Source: Streptomyces sp. D2-8 (GTDB taxonomy: Bacteria; Actinomycetota; Actinomycetes; Streptomycetales; Streptomycetaceae). From it: DNA of 64,000 bases. The stretch is from NCBI RefSeq assembly GCF_023184515.1, contig NZ_JAAHBP010000017.1, positions 124,001 to 188,000 on the forward strand. The letters are read 5' to 3'. Below, piece by piece: positions 50,576 to 60,163 of the stretch. Under the pieces are notes generated by a model. That model saw nothing but the letters and a program-made list of their open reading frames with translations. It made no database searches and was not told the origin of the DNA. Numbering within the stretch: the stretch's first letter is position 1; each line of letters begins with the position of its first letter. The translations under genes and the position numbers were made by a program.

Positions 50576-50674
50576 ATGTTGTGTTGACAATCCCCTCCGG
50601 AGAGGAGCACGCACCCGCCGTGGGGTGCAGACACCATCGTACGTGACCAACGCAGGTCGGTGCCAGCGTATTCC

Positions 50675-51157
50675 CTACGCCCCGCGCTGCCTCCGCTTCA
50701 CCGCCGCGATCGCGCGGTCGGTCTCGCGGCGGTCCTGCTTCTCCCGCAGTGCCTGACGCTTGTCGTACTCCTTCTTGCCCTTCGCCAGCGCGATCTCGAC
50801 CTTGGCCCGGCCGTCCTTGAAGTACAGCGCGAGGGGCACGATGGTGTGGCCCGTCTCCCCCGTCTTCGACTCCAGCTTGTCGATCTCGGCGCGGTGCAGC
50901 AGCAGCTTCCGCTTGCGCCGGGCGCTGTGGTTGGTCCACGTGCCCTGGCTGTACTCCGGCACGTGCACGTTGTGCAGCCACGCCTCGTTCCCGTCCAGCT
51001 GAACGAAGCCGTCGACCAGCGACGCCCGTCCCTGGCGCAGGGACTTCACCTCGGTCCCGGTGAGGACCAGGCCGGCCTCGTAGGTGTCGATGATGAGGTA
51101 GTCGTGCCGCGCCTTCTTGTTCTGCGCGATCAGCTTGCGCCCTTTTTCCTTAGCCAT
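50675..51157 (-). CDS. smpB: SsrA-binding protein SmpB
   Basis: 160 aa; binds tmRNA and places it in the empty decoding site. The start [20 protein letters not shown] and the motif [18 protein letters not shown] are family hallmarks; the C-terminal basic tail ([20 protein letters not shown]) inserts into the mRNA channel. ATG 51157 was chosen by family N-terminus; an ATG twelve bases upstream is possible. It precedes ssrA by about 100 bases, a common linkage. Confidence 0.97.
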   Translation of the reverse strand: MAKEKGRKLIAQNKKARHDYLIIDTYEAGLVLTGTEVKSLRQGRASLVDGFVQLDGNEAWLHNVHVPEYSQGTWTNHSARRKRKLLLHRAEIDKLESKTGETGHTIVPLALYFKDGRAKVEIALAKGKKEYDKRQALREKQDRRETDRAIAAVKRRQRGA

Positions 51158-51203
51158 AGTGCCGACCATTTTCGCACTACCGAGGGGCTCCGCGAAAAGT
51201 GGA

Positions 51204-52373
51204 TTACGAGGGGCTCGCGAGGCCGCGCAGTACGGCCTGGGCCCGCTGGAGGGCATCCTCGTCGGTCTCCAGGTCGGGCGTGATGCCCCGGCCGTCGACC
51301 CCGCGGCCGGAGGGGGTGCGGTAGTGCCCGACGGTCAGCTCCGCGACGGAGCCGTCCGGCAGCCGGCTCGGCATCTGGACCGAGCCCTTGCCGAAGGTGC
51401 GGGAGCCCACGACGAGCGCCCTCCCGCGGTCCTGCACGGCGCCTGTGAGGAGCTCGGCCGCGCTCATCGTCCCGCCGTCGACGAGGGCGACCAGGGGTCT
51501 CGTGGTCTCCCCGCCGGACTCGGCGTGCAGGACGCGCTGCTCGCCGTCGACGTCGTAGGTGGCGACCAGGCCGCCGTCGAGGAAGGCGGAGGCGGTGGTC
51601 ACGGCCTCGCTGACCAGGCCGCCGGAGTTGCCGCGCAGGTCGAGGACGATCCCGGCGCCGGGCGGGGACTGCCGGACGGCTTTCCGGACCTGACGGCCGG
51701 AGCCCTTGGTGAAGGTGGCGACCCTGATGACGGTGACCCGTCCGGCGAGTTCCCGGACGGTGACCGAGTCCGTGGACAGCTGGGCGCGGCGCAGGGTTTC
51801 GGTCCACGCGCGGGTGCCGCGCTCCAGGCCGAGGCGGACGGCGGTGCCGGCGGGGGCGTCGGTGGCGTTGCCGCGCAGTAAGGAGACGACCTCGGTGACG
51901 GGGCGGCCGTCGGTCTTCTCGCCGTCGACGCTGCGCAGCAGGTCTCCGGGGCGGATCCCGGCGGTGGCCGCGGGCGACCCGGCGCGCACCTTGGTCACCT
52001 CGATACGGCCGTCCCGTTCGCTGCGCGCCCACAGGCCGACGCCGGTGTACCGGCCGTCGAGGGACTCCTCGAACTCCTCGTACTCGCCCCGGGAGTAGAC
52101 GGCGCCCCAGCGGTCCCCGCTGCGGCTGACGGCGCGCTTCGCGGCCTGGATCGGGGACTTGCCGTCGGCCATGGCCTCCTCGGCCGCCCGGGCGACGTCG
52201 GCGTGGTGCCCGGCCGCACCGGCGGAACGGGCCTCGTCCGGCGCGGACTTCCCCACGCCCTGCGGCAACGCCCCCGTGGCCGCACCGGCGACGAGCACGC
52301 TCGCGAACACCAACGTCAGGGCGGCCCCGCGACGGATGCGGCGGGGCTGACAGAACGGGTCACGACCTGACAT
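51204..52373 (-). CDS. C-terminal processing peptidase, S41 family
   Basis: 389 aa exported protease. Signal anchor at about 15-37 ([20 protein letters not shown]). A PDZ domain ([12 protein letters not shown] ... [13 protein letters not shown]) precedes the S41 core with [15 protein letters not shown], catalytic Ser in [16 protein letters not shown] and Lys in [11 protein letters not shown]. It cleaves C-terminal tails of exported proteins. It is followed by smpB and preceded by ftsX on the same strand, with a terminator between it and ftsX. Confidence 0.94.
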   Translation of the reverse strand: MSGRDPFCQPRRIRRGAALTLVFASVLVAGAATGALPQGVGKSAPDEARSAGAAGHHADVARAAEEAMADGKSPIQAAKRAVSRSGDRWGAVYSRGEYEEFEESLDGRYTGVGLWARSERDGRIEVTKVRAGSPAATAGIRPGDLLRSVDGEKTDGRPVTEVVSLLRGNATDAPAGTAVRLGLERGTRAWTETLRRAQLSTDSVTVRELAGRVTVIRVATFTKGSGRQVRKAVRQSPPGAGIVLDLRGNSGGLVSEAVTTASAFLDGGLVATYDVDGEQRVLHAESGGETTRPLVALVDGGTMSAAELLTGAVQDRGRALVVGSRTFGKGSVQMPSRLPDGSVAELTVGHYRTPSGRGVDGRGITPDLETDEDALQRAQAVLRGLASPS

Positions 52374-52397
52374 GCCGGTGAGTCTAGGACAAGCGGA

Positions 52398-52429
52398 AGG
52401 GCCGTACGGCCGGTTGACCGTACGGCCCT
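52398..52429 (-). terminator. Terminator after ftsX
   Basis: AGGGCCGTACGG and its complement CCGTACGGCCCT flank an 8-base loop, 12 bases beyond the ftsX stop. Confidence 0.75.
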
Positions 52430-52440
52430 CTTGGCATGCG

Positions 52441-53358
52441 TCACACCTTCAAGTACTTGCGCAGCGCGAAGAACGCGGCCAACGCGGGCATCAGAAGGCT
52501 CGTCGCGAGGATGAGCGGCAGCTTCGTGAGAACGGCGTCCCAGCCGATGAAGTTGATCAGTGTCAGCTGGTCGGCCAGCGCCAGTCCGTGGTCGATGAGG
52601 AAGTACCGGGCGACCAGCAGGAAGCCGCACGCGAGGGTGCCGCCGATGAGTCCGGCGACCGCGGCCTCCATGATGAACGGCGCCTGGATGTAGAAGCCGG
52701 AGGCGCCGACCAGCCGCATGATGCCGGTCTCACGCCGGCGGCTGAACGCCGAGACGCGCACGGTGTTGACGATCAGCATCAGCGCGACGACCAGCATCAG
52801 CGCCATGACCGCGCGGGCGGCCCAGTTCATGCCGTTCAGCAGCTTGAAGAGGTTGTCCAGGATGCCCTTCTGGTCCTGCACGGACTGCACGCCGTCCCGG
52901 CCGTTGAAGGCGGTGGCGATGACCTGGTACTTCTCCGGGTCCTTCAGCTTGATGCGGTACGACTCCTGCATCTGGTCCGGCGTGAGGGAGCTGGCGAGCG
53001 GGGAGTCGCCGAACTGTTCCTTGTAGTGCTTGTACGCCTGGTCCTGCGACTCGTACGTGACCGCCTGGACGACATCCATCTTGGCGAGGTCGGCCTTGAC
53101 CTGCTTCTTCTGGTCGTCGGTCACCGCGCCCTTGGCGCAGTTGGGGTCGGACTCGGCGTCACTCTTGTTGCAGAGGAAGATCGAGACGTTGACCTTGTCG
53201 TACCAGTAGCCCTTCATGGTGTTGACCTGGTCGCTCATCAGGAGCGACCCGCCGAACAGGGCGAGCGACAGGGCGACGGAGACGACGACGGCGAAGGTCA
53301 TCGTCAGGTTGCGGCGGAGACCGACACCGATCTCCGACAGGACGAACTGGGCGCGCAT
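52441..53358 (-). CDS. ftsX: Cell division protein FtsX
   Basis: 305 aa, four membrane segments with a large extracytoplasmic loop (about residues 50-175) between the first two. The start MRAQFVLSEIGVGLRRNLTM is typical. With FtsE it forms an ABC-type complex that activates a peptidoglycan hydrolase across the membrane. Begins 40 bases after the ftsE stop; one operon. Confidence 0.96.
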   Translation of the reverse strand: MRAQFVLSEIGVGLRRNLTMTFAVVVSVALSLALFGGSLLMSDQVNTMKGYWYDKVNVSIFLCNKSDAESDPNCAKGAVTDDQKKQVKADLAKMDVVQAVTYESQDQAYKHYKEQFGDSPLASSLTPDQMQESYRIKLKDPEKYQVIATAFNGRDGVQSVQDQKGILDNLFKLLNGMNWAARAVMALMLVVALMLIVNTVRVSAFSRRRETGIMRLVGASGFYIQAPFIMEAAVAGLIGGTLACGFLLVARYFLIDHGLALADQLTLINFIGWDAVLTKLPLILATSLLMPALAAFFALRKYLKV

Positions 53359-53398
53359 GGCGACTGGTTATGCCTTTCCGTGGATCTCGGGTGCGGTA

Positions 53399-54088
53399 TC
53401 AGTGCTGGTAGCCGTAGACACCGCGGGCCTGGTCGCGGACGAGGCGGCCCTTCTCCAGTTCGATGACGCGCTTGCGCATCTGGTCGACGATGTTCTGGTC
53501 GTGCGTGGCCATCACCACGGTCGTGCCCGTCCGGTTGATGCGGTCGAGCAGCTTCATGATGCCGACGGAGGTCTGCGGGTCGAGGTTGCCGGTGGGCTCG
53601 TCGGCGATGAGCAGCTTCGGCCGGTTGACGAAGGCCCGCGCGATGGCGACACGCTGCTGTTCACCGCCGGACAGCTCGCCGGGCATCCGGTCCTCCTTGC
53701 CGCCGAGCCCGACCAGGTCGAGCACCTGGGGCACGGACTTGCGGATCTCGCCGCGCGACTTGCCGATGACCTCCTGCGCGAAGGCGACGTTCTCACCGAC
53801 CGTCTTGTTCGGCAGCAGCCGGAAGTCCTGGAACACCGTCCCCAGCTGGCGCCGCATCTGCGGCACCTTCCAGTTGGAGAGGCGGGCGAGGTCCTTGCCC
53901 AGAACGTGCACCTGCCCGTGACTGCACCGCTCCTCGCGGAGGATCAGCCGCAGGAAGGTGGACTTTCCGGAGCCGGAGGACCCCACGAGGAACACGAACT
54001 CGCCCTTCTCGACCTCCAGGGATACATCCCTGAGGGCGGGGCGGGTCTGCTTGGGGTAGACCTTGGAGACATTGTCGAATCGGATCAC
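53399..54088 (-). CDS. ftsE: Cell division ATP-binding protein FtsE
   Basis: 229 aa. Walker [10 protein letters not shown], signature [15 protein letters not shown], Walker [13 protein letters not shown] and H-loop MATHD all intact. ATG at 54088 ([20 protein letters not shown]). Energy module for FtsX. The promoter should lie in the 250-base divergent region before the zinc-ribbon gene. Confidence 0.97.
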   Translation of the reverse strand: MIRFDNVSKVYPKQTRPALRDVSLEVEKGEFVFLVGSSGSGKSTFLRLILREERCSHGQVHVLGKDLARLSNWKVPQMRRQLGTVFQDFRLLPNKTVGENVAFAQEVIGKSRGEIRKSVPQVLDLVGLGGKEDRMPGELSGGEQQRVAIARAFVNRPKLLIADEPTGNLDPQTSVGIMKLLDRINRTGTTVVMATHDQNIVDQMRKRVIELEKGRLVRDQARGVYGYQH

Positions 54089-54345
54089 GGATGCACCACG
54101 GGTCGCCGGGGGTAGATGAGCGTGACCATACGCGAACCGGGTAGGGCACCGCAGTCACCGACCGTGGTTGCGCCGCGGATGTGGCGTTTTATACCGAGCC
54201 CCGAGGGGCGCGGGGGGACTGTGCGTACCACCACAGAAGATGCGCAGCCGCGCGACGGCCGACGGAACCTGGCAAAGTGGAGGGGGGAACATTCCCACCC
54301 CCACGGACGTTGGACACGTGGAACCGGCGCAAGGAGGGCAAGCGC

Positions 54346-54537
54346 ATGACGTACGACCGGCTGGTGTGCGCGAACTGCGCGTCCCCCGTGAACGAGGGCC
54401 GCTGCCCTGTGTGCCGCGCGAACCGCGAACGGCTGCAGCAGGAGAACTTCCTCGCGGGCCTGAATCCGATGACCCTGATCGCACTGCTGACCGTGCTGAT
54501 CGCGGCGGTGGCCCTGCTGGCGCACCAGACCGTGTAG
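54346..54537 (+). CDS. Zinc-ribbon membrane micro-protein (63 aa)
   Basis: Two pairs CANC and CPVC (residues 8-22) form a probable zinc ribbon, followed by a basic/Gln stretch and one C-terminal membrane segment (MTLIALLTVLIAAVALLAH). AAGGAGG lies eight bases before the ATG, an excellent ribosome site, so the gene is real despite its size. Divergent from ftsE. Function unknown; tail-anchored topology is suggested. Confidence 0.85.
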   Translation: MTYDRLVCANCASPVNEGRCPVCRANRERLQQENFLAGLNPMTLIALLTVLIAAVALLAHQTV

Positions 54538-54562
54538 GGCGGCGGGCAGCCCCCGGACATGG

Positions 54563-54597
54563 CCGAGGGCCCGGAGTGTTTCACTCCGGGCCCTCGG
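54563..54597. terminator. Bidirectional terminator, zinc-ribbon gene/LAETG gene
   Basis: CCGAGGGCCCGGAGTG-TTT-CACTCCGGGCCCTCGG, a 16-bp perfect stem between two convergent genes. Confidence 0.88.
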
Positions 54598-54637
54598 TGT
54601 TGCGCTGTGCCTCTGGTCCGTACGGACGCGGCTACCG

Positions 54638-55294
54638 TCAGGCGGCAGCCCCGCCGCGATCACCCACGAGGCGCGGCAGCAGACGGAAGCCGACACCGCC
54701 GGCGATCATCGTGGCGGCGCCGATCACCAGGAAGGTGGTCTGCGCGGCGCCCGTCTCGGCGAGCTCTTCGCCATTGCCCTGGGCCTGCGGGGCCGGGGTG
54801 GAGTCCGAGCCGATCTCGGTGAGGGAGGAGGAGCCCTCCCCCTGCGGCGAGGTGCCGCCGTCGGGGTCGGCGTTGTTGCCGCCGCCGTTGTTGCCACCCC
54901 CGCTGTTGTTGCCACCGTCCGTCGGGTCCTCGGTGGGCTCCGTCGGCTCCTCGGTGGGCTCGGTCGGCGTGCCCGGCTCGGTGGGCGTGCCCGGCTCCGT
55001 CGGGGTCCCCGGCTCGGTGGGCGTGCCCGGCTCCGTCGGGGTCCCCGGCTGGGTCGGGTTCGGCGCCGTCGGGATACCGGGTTCCGACGGCTCACCCGGT
55101 TCACCCGGCTCACCCGGCTCACCCGGGTTCTCTTCACCGACGCCCACGCCAACACCGACACTGGTGTCACCGAGACCGACGTTCACGCCCAGGTCGAGAG
55201 CGGATGCCGCACCGGCGGCGGTCAGCGAGGCACCGGCGGCGATCACGGCACCGGCCGCTATCCGCGCGACACGGATCCGCGTCTTCTTCGTCAT
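54638..55294 (-). CDS. LAETG-anchored cell-surface protein with PTE repeats
   Basis: 218 aa. Signal peptide of about 32 residues (ending ASA), short mature head LDLGVNVGLGDTSVGVGVGV, then repeats PGE and GTPTEP (five copies), a Gly/Asn linker and the sorting signal LAETG at residue 178 with hydrophobic stretch and basic end. A class E sortase substrate; mostly wall-spanning linker with little folded domain. Role unknown. Stands alone, ATG at 55294. Confidence 0.85.
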   Translation of the reverse strand: MTKKTRIRVARIAAGAVIAAGASLTAAGAASALDLGVNVGLGDTSVGVGVGVGEENPGEPGEPGEPGEPSEPGIPTAPNPTQPGTPTEPGTPTEPGTPTEPGTPTEPGTPTEPTEEPTEPTEDPTDGGNNSGGGNNGGGNNADPDGGTSPQGEGSSSLTEIGSDSTPAPQAQGNGEELAETGAAQTTFLVIGAATMIAGGVGFRLLPRLVGDRGGAAA

Positions 55295-55539
55295 ATGGTT
55301 GCTACCCCCAGTAGCTCATCGTCATTAGGCAGCGCTCGGGGCTGTGCTCGACGGGGACAGCTGCGGTGAAAGACTCCCCGGTTCACATGCGCCCCAGAGA
55401 CACGCATGCCGCGCTTTACCCTTCCCATTTTTCAAGAACACGTCAAGGCCGTTTGCAGCCGCCATGTCCAACTACGGGGGCTATGCCGGGAGTCTGAGCC
55501 TGTGAGTGTGATGTAAAACCCAGACATGGGGGCACAGAA

Positions 55540-55574
55540 AAGGCAACTGCCGCCCCGACGGCGGCAGTTGCCTT
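55540..55574 (-). terminator. prfB terminator
   Basis: AAGGCAACTGCCGCC-CCGAC-GGCGGCAGTTGCCTT, 15-bp perfect stem, 11 bases past the prfB stop. The minus strand continues TTTTCTG, giving a short T-run. Confidence 0.88.
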
Positions 55575-55584
55575 GTCGACAAAC

Positions 55585-56688
55585 TTACTTCTCCTGCTGC
55601 TTGCGCCAGCGAATTCCGGCCTCGATGAAGCCGTCGATCTCGCCGTTGAACACAGCCTCGGGGTTGCCGACCTCGAACTCGGTGCGCAGGTCCTTGACCA
55701 TCTGGTACGGGTGCAGGACGTAAGAACGCATCTGGTTGCCCCAGGAACTCCCGCCGTCCTTGAGGGCGTCCATCTTGGCCCGCTCCTCCTGGCGCTGCCG
55801 CTCCAGCAGCTTCGCCTGGAGAACGTTCATGGCGGTCGCCTTGTTCTGGATCTGCGACCGCTCGTTCTGACAGGAGACGACGATGCCGGTGGGGAGGTGG
55901 GTCAGCCGCACCGCGGAGTCGGTGGTGTTGACGCCCTGCCCGCCGGGCCCCGACGAGCGGTACACGTCCACGCGCAGTTCGGACTCGTCGATCTCGATGT
56001 GGTCGGTCTGCTCCACCACGGGCAGGATCTCCACGCCCGCGAAGGAGGTCTGCCGCCGGCCCTGGTTGTCGAAGGGCGAGATGCGCACGAGCCGGTGCGT
56101 GCCCTGCTCGACGGAGAGGGTGCCGTACGCGTAGGGCGCCTGGACGGCGAAGGTGGTCGACTTGATGCCGGCCTCTTCCGCGTACGACGTCTCGTAGATC
56201 TCGGTCTTGTAGCCGCGCTGCTCGGCCCACCGCAGGTACATGCGCTGGAGCTTCTCGGCGAAGTCGGCGGCGTCGACGCCGCCGGCCTCGGCACGGATGT
56301 TCACCAGCGCCTCACGGGAGTCGTACTCACCGGAGAGGAGGGTGCGGACCTCCATCTCGTCCAGCGCCTTCTTCACGGCGGCGAGCTCGGACTCGGCCTC
56401 GGCGCGGGTGTCCGGGTCGTCCTCCTCCTCGGCCATCTCGAAGAGGACGCCCAGGTCGTCGATGCGACCGCGCAGGGCCTCGGCCTTGCGCACCTCGGCC
56501 TGGAGGTGGGACAGCTTGCTGGTGATCTTCTGCGCCTCATCGGGGTTGTCCCAGAGGGACGGCGCGGCCGCCTGCTCCTCGAGCACGGCGATGTCTGCCC
56601 TCAGCTTCTCGAGGTCCAGAACGGCCTCGATCGACTCCATGGTCGAGGAGAGGGACTTGAGCTCTTCGGATACGTCGACGACTGCCAC
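55585..56688 (-). CDS. prfB: Peptide chain release factor 2
   Basis: 367 aa; ends translation at UGA and UAA. Stop-codon motif Ser204-Pro-Phe206 (RISPFDNQG) and catalytic Gly249-Gly-Gln251 ([11 protein letters not shown]) are intact. The frame is continuous from [19 protein letters not shown], so the programmed frameshift found in many bacterial prfB genes is absent, as expected for actinobacteria where UGA is the dominant stop. Confidence 0.97.
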   Translation of the reverse strand: MAVVDVSEELKSLSSTMESIEAVLDLEKLRADIAVLEEQAAAPSLWDNPDEAQKITSKLSHLQAEVRKAEALRGRIDDLGVLFEMAEEEDDPDTRAEAESELAAVKKALDEMEVRTLLSGEYDSREALVNIRAEAGGVDAADFAEKLQRMYLRWAEQRGYKTEIYETSYAEEAGIKSTTFAVQAPYAYGTLSVEQGTHRLVRISPFDNQGRRQTSFAGVEILPVVEQTDHIEIDESELRVDVYRSSGPGGQGVNTTDSAVRLTHLPTGIVVSCQNERSQIQNKATAMNVLQAKLLERQRQEERAKMDALKDGGSSWGNQMRSYVLHPYQMVKDLRTEFEVGNPEAVFNGEIDGFIEAGIRWRKQQEK

Positions 56689-56746
56689 GCCCTCCAGCGT
56701 AACGGCTCCGCCCGGCGGCCATCGCCGGGCGGCCGGAGCCGGCTGC

Positions 56747-57994
56747 TCAGGGGGTCTGCGGGGCGGAGTTCTTCGTGTCCTGGGGAGGTGCGCCGCCGTC
56801 GTCGTCCGACGTGGTCAGCCAGGCTCCGACACCGATCGCCGCCACGAGGGCGACCGCGCCCGCTCCCAGGGCCACCCGGCGGCGCCGGGCCGCGGCGCGG
56901 TTGCGGGCCGAGCCGGGTCGGGGGGTGCCCGCGGTGCGCGGGGCCCGGGCGGTGCCGTGGGCGCCGCCGGCCAGCTCGTCGGGGGCGGGGACGCGCATCG
57001 AGGTGTGGGTGTCACGGTTGGAATCGGCCGGCTTGGCGCCCGGCACCAGGGGGACCGCGCCCCGCCGCCGGACCCGCTCCCCGGCCGGGGCCGGGCCGGT
57101 GGGCTGCTCCTCGCGCTCGGCCTCCTCCGCGGACTCGGTGTCCGGCTCGTCCACCTCCAGTGGGGGCATGCCCGCCAGCATCGGCAGCAGCTCCCGCAGC
57201 CGGGCGCCGAGCTCCGAGGCCCGCAGCCGTGAGGCCGGAGCCTTGGCCAGGCACTGCACCAGCAGCTGCCACAGCTCGTCCGGGATGCCGGGCAGCGGGA
57301 CGACCGTCTCCGTGACGTGCCGGCGCAGGACCGCGCCCGGGTGGCCGCCGCCGAAGGGGGTGAAGCCCGCCAGCAGCTCGTAGAGGACCGTGGCGAGCGC
57401 GTAGATGTCGACGGACGCGCGCGGGGGCAGGCCCTCGACGATCTCCGGGGCGAGGTAGTCCGGCGTGCCGATGATCTTCGTGGCCTTGGTCCGGCGCGGG
57501 GTGTCGATGAGTTTGGCCACGCCGAAGTCGGTCAGCAGCGCGCGGTGGGAGCCACCGGGGCCGAGCGGGCCCTGCATGTCCAGGAGGACGTTCTCCGGCT
57601 TGACGTCCCGGTGCACGACGCCCGCGGCGTGCGCGGCGGCCAGTCCGTCGGCGATGTCGGCCGCGATCGCGACGGCCGCCTCGGGGGCCATGCGCCGGTC
57701 CCGGTCCAGCCGGGTGCGCAGGTCCGTGCCGCGGACGAGGTCCATGACGAGCGCCAGGTCGTTGCCGTCGACGACCAGGTCCCGCACCGACACCACATGC
57801 GGGTGCTCCAGGCCGAGCAGCGCCGTGCGCTCCTGGACGAAGCGTCCGACGAGCTCCTCGTCGGACGCGAGGTCCTCGCGCAGCAGCTTGATGGCGACGG
57901 GGCCTTCGGGCCCCTCGCCCAGCCACACCGTGCCGGCGCTGCCCCGCCCGAGGATCTGGTGGGCGGTGTACCGGCTGCCGATCTTCCGTGCCAA
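56747..57994 (-). CDS. pkaB: Serine/threonine protein kinase PkaB
   Basis: 415 aa receptor-like Hanks-type kinase. Gly loop [11 protein letters not shown], Lys36 in VAIK, catalytic Asp130 in HRDVKPEN and DFG at 156-158 are all present. A Pro/Ala linker leads to one membrane span at about 373-393 and a very short outer tail ([19 protein letters not shown]), so an external sensor domain is lacking. Second gene of the pkaA-pkaB pair, 122 bases downstream of pkaA. Length and order match the S. coelicolor pair. Confidence 0.92.
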   Translation of the reverse strand: MARKIGSRYTAHQILGRGSAGTVWLGEGPEGPVAIKLLREDLASDEELVGRFVQERTALLGLEHPHVVSVRDLVVDGNDLALVMDLVRGTDLRTRLDRDRRMAPEAAVAIAADIADGLAAAHAAGVVHRDVKPENVLLDMQGPLGPGGSHRALLTDFGVAKLIDTPRRTKATKIIGTPDYLAPEIVEGLPPRASVDIYALATVLYELLAGFTPFGGGHPGAVLRRHVTETVVPLPGIPDELWQLLVQCLAKAPASRLRASELGARLRELLPMLAGMPPLEVDEPDTESAEEAEREEQPTGPAPAGERVRRRGAVPLVPGAKPADSNRDTHTSMRVPAPDELAGGAHGTARAPRTAGTPRPGSARNRAAARRRRVALGAGAVALVAAIGVGAWLTTSDDDGGAPPQDTKNSAPQTP

Positions 57995-58116
57995 GGCTGC
58001 TCCTACCGACGCGTGTTGTCGCTAAAACTACGCGTCCGGAGAGCCAACCTTCACCGTAGAGGCGGAAATCACCCGCCGGGTGTCGACAAATCACCAACCC
58101 CGCAGGGCGGTTCCGG

Positions 58117-59802
58117 TCAGTTCGTGCCGGAACCGCTCCCGCCGAGCTTCTCGAACCAGCCGGTCACGGTGTTGAACCAGTCGGTGAGCTGGTCCCAGTA
58201 GCCCTTGGTGGTGCCGATCCACTCCTGGAGCGGGCTCAGCTCCCAGATCAGCCAGCCCGCGACGAACAGGATGAGGATCGTGAAGAGGCAGCCCTTCAGG
58301 CAGCCGAGCCCGGGGATCCGCATCGGGTTGGCGCTGCGCTGCCGCGGCTGCCGGGGCTCGCGCTGGGGTCGCTGCGGCTGCTGGGGCTGGGCCGGCGGCG
58401 CGGGCGGGGCGTAGCGCTGCGGCGGCTGGGGCCGCTGGGGCTGCGGGGCGTACTGCTGGGGCTGCTGCTGCGGGTGACCGTAGCCGGGCCCGGGCGGGGG
58501 TGCCTGGCGGCGCGGGGGCTGCTGCTGCGGCCGGGCGACCTGGCGCTGGGGGCGGCGGCGCAGCGGGTCCTCGTTCGGGTCGAGGTACTGGACCTGCGTC
58601 TGCTCGTTGCGGTCGCGGGCCGCTCGCAGCTGGTTCTGCCAGGGGTGCGGGTCCTCGGGGCCGCCCTGCTGGCCGGGGTGGCCGGGCGAGCCCGGCGGGA
58701 CGGGCGGCATGACGGCGGTCGGGTCGGCCGCGCCCCGTCCCGGCAGGACGGCGGTGGGGTCGGCGGCGCCGCCCGGGCCGCCGGTGTGCGGCATGACGCT
58801 GGTCGCCGCGTTCGGGTCGTACGAACCGGCGCCCTGCGGGAGGACCTGGGTCGGGTCGGCGTCGCCGGACATGTCCGGCACCGGCGCGGGGGCCGGGTCG
58901 GGCACGAGGAGCATGCCGACGCCCTCGGCGGCGGCGATCTGCGCGGAGTTCGCGTGCACCCCGATGCCCTCGGCGACGACGCGCAGGCCGCGGGCGAGGT
59001 TCTCGGCGCTGGGCCGCTCGTCCGGGTTCTTGCGCAGGCAGCGCTCGATGACCGTCCACAGCGGGTCGGGGACGGTGGACGGGCGGCGCGGTTCGGCGCT
59101 CAGGTGCTGGTGCAGCACTTCCAGGGCGGAACCGCCGGAGAACGGCGGGCGGCCGGTGACCAGCTCGTACAGCAGGATGCCGGCGCCGTAGATGTCGACG
59201 GCGGAGGTCTGCGGGCGGCCCTCGGCGGACTCGGGCGCGACGTACGCGGGCGTGCCGACGAACTCCTGGGTGCGGGTCAGTCCCGGGGAGTCGGCCAGGC
59301 GGGCGATGCCGAAGTCGGTCAGCAGCGGGTGCATCCGCCCGTCGTACTGCTGGAGCAGGACGTTGGCGGGCTTGAGGTCGCGGTGGACGACGCCGTCGGC
59401 GTGGCTGGCGGCGAGCGCGTCGGCGATCTGGGCGGTGAGCAGGGCCGCGGCGACCGGGGTGAACGGCCCGTTCTCGCGCAGGTAGCGGTGCAGGTCGGGG
59501 CCCTCGACGAGGTCCATGACCAGCGCCAGCAGCTCGCCCTCGACGACCAGGTCACGGACCCGGACGATGTTGGGGTGGGTCAGCCGGAGCAGGACGGAGC
59601 GCTCCCGGAGGAACCGCATGACGATGTCCGCGTCGCTGGCCAGCTCCTCCTTGAGGACCTTGATCGCGACGGTCTCGCCGGGCTGCCCCGGCACGGCCGC
59701 CTCGGCGCCCGCGGTCTCGCGCTGGCGGGCTCGCCAGACGGTGCCCGTGGCGCCGCGTCCGAGCGGCTCCTCGAGCAAGTACTTGCTGCCTACCGGCCGC
59801 AC
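58117..59802 (-). CDS. pkaA: Serine/threonine protein kinase PkaA
   Basis: 561 aa. Kinase domain 1-275 with Gly loop GRGATGTVW, Lys48, catalytic Asp142 (HRDLKPAN) and Asp163 of DFG. A 15-residue insert separates the Gly loop from the Lys strand. The middle (about 300-500) is Pro/Gln-rich with TQV/TAV-like segments (DPTQVLPQG, DPTAVLPGR, DPTAVMPPV) that could be phosphorylation sites for FHA binding. Membrane span about 505-522, then a 40-residue outer tail rich in Trp. PkaA autophosphorylates in S. coelicolor. Divergent from the FHA gene. Confidence 0.92.
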   Translation of the reverse strand: MRPVGSKYLLEEPLGRGATGTVWRARQRETAGAEAAVPGQPGETVAIKVLKEELASDADIVMRFLRERSVLLRLTHPNIVRVRDLVVEGELLALVMDLVEGPDLHRYLRENGPFTPVAAALLTAQIADALAASHADGVVHRDLKPANVLLQQYDGRMHPLLTDFGIARLADSPGLTRTQEFVGTPAYVAPESAEGRPQTSAVDIYGAGILLYELVTGRPPFSGGSALEVLHQHLSAEPRRPSTVPDPLWTVIERCLRKNPDERPSAENLARGLRVVAEGIGVHANSAQIAAAEGVGMLLVPDPAPAPVPDMSGDADPTQVLPQGAGSYDPNAATSVMPHTGGPGGAADPTAVLPGRGAADPTAVMPPVPPGSPGHPGQQGGPEDPHPWQNQLRAARDRNEQTQVQYLDPNEDPLRRRPQRQVARPQQQPPRRQAPPPGPGYGHPQQQPQQYAPQPQRPQPPQRYAPPAPPAQPQQPQRPQREPRQPRQRSANPMRIPGLGCLKGCLFTILILFVAGWLIWELSPLQEWIGTTKGYWDQLTDWFNTVTGWFEKLGGSGSGTN

Positions 59803-60163
59803 GTCATGCGCTCCCTGGTGCTTGCCTTGCCTGCTGGCCTGTCCGACACACTGTAGTGCCGGGCGGCCGAGGACCGGAGTGTCGTCTTTCTGTGGGTCTT
59901 ACGTAGCGGCCCTCACAGCCGTTCGAAGGAAAGACGCTCACCTCGGTCTTGTGGTTGCCGGTAACGGACGTGACCGATCTCAAGCGATCGCCTGTGGGTC
60001 ATCTCTCAGGCACTTTTGCGGGCAGAGCCGACCAATCAAGATCACCTTTTTCGGAGAGACGGGCGCACTGTCAGTGGCAGGTGCGAGGATGCTGGCAGTA
60101 CTGGCCGACGTGCTGGGGCGGGGTGGGGGACTCCGCGCCCGGGCAGAAGGGACCGCTGACGGC
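59803..60163. other. Divergent promoter region pkaA/FHA gene
   Basis: 361 bases between two divergent genes. Both promoters must lie here. The stretch about 59995-60060 is relatively A/T-rich. No clear consensus boxes or small gene were recognised. Confidence 0.4.

Noticed and set aside
50490-50756. Plus-strand 88-codon frame overlapping ssrA
   Set aside because: Antisense to the tmRNA 5' part and smpB end; not a gene.
55585-56688. Programmed frameshift in prfB
   Set aside because: The frame is continuous from ATG to stop with no internal TGA or shift site.
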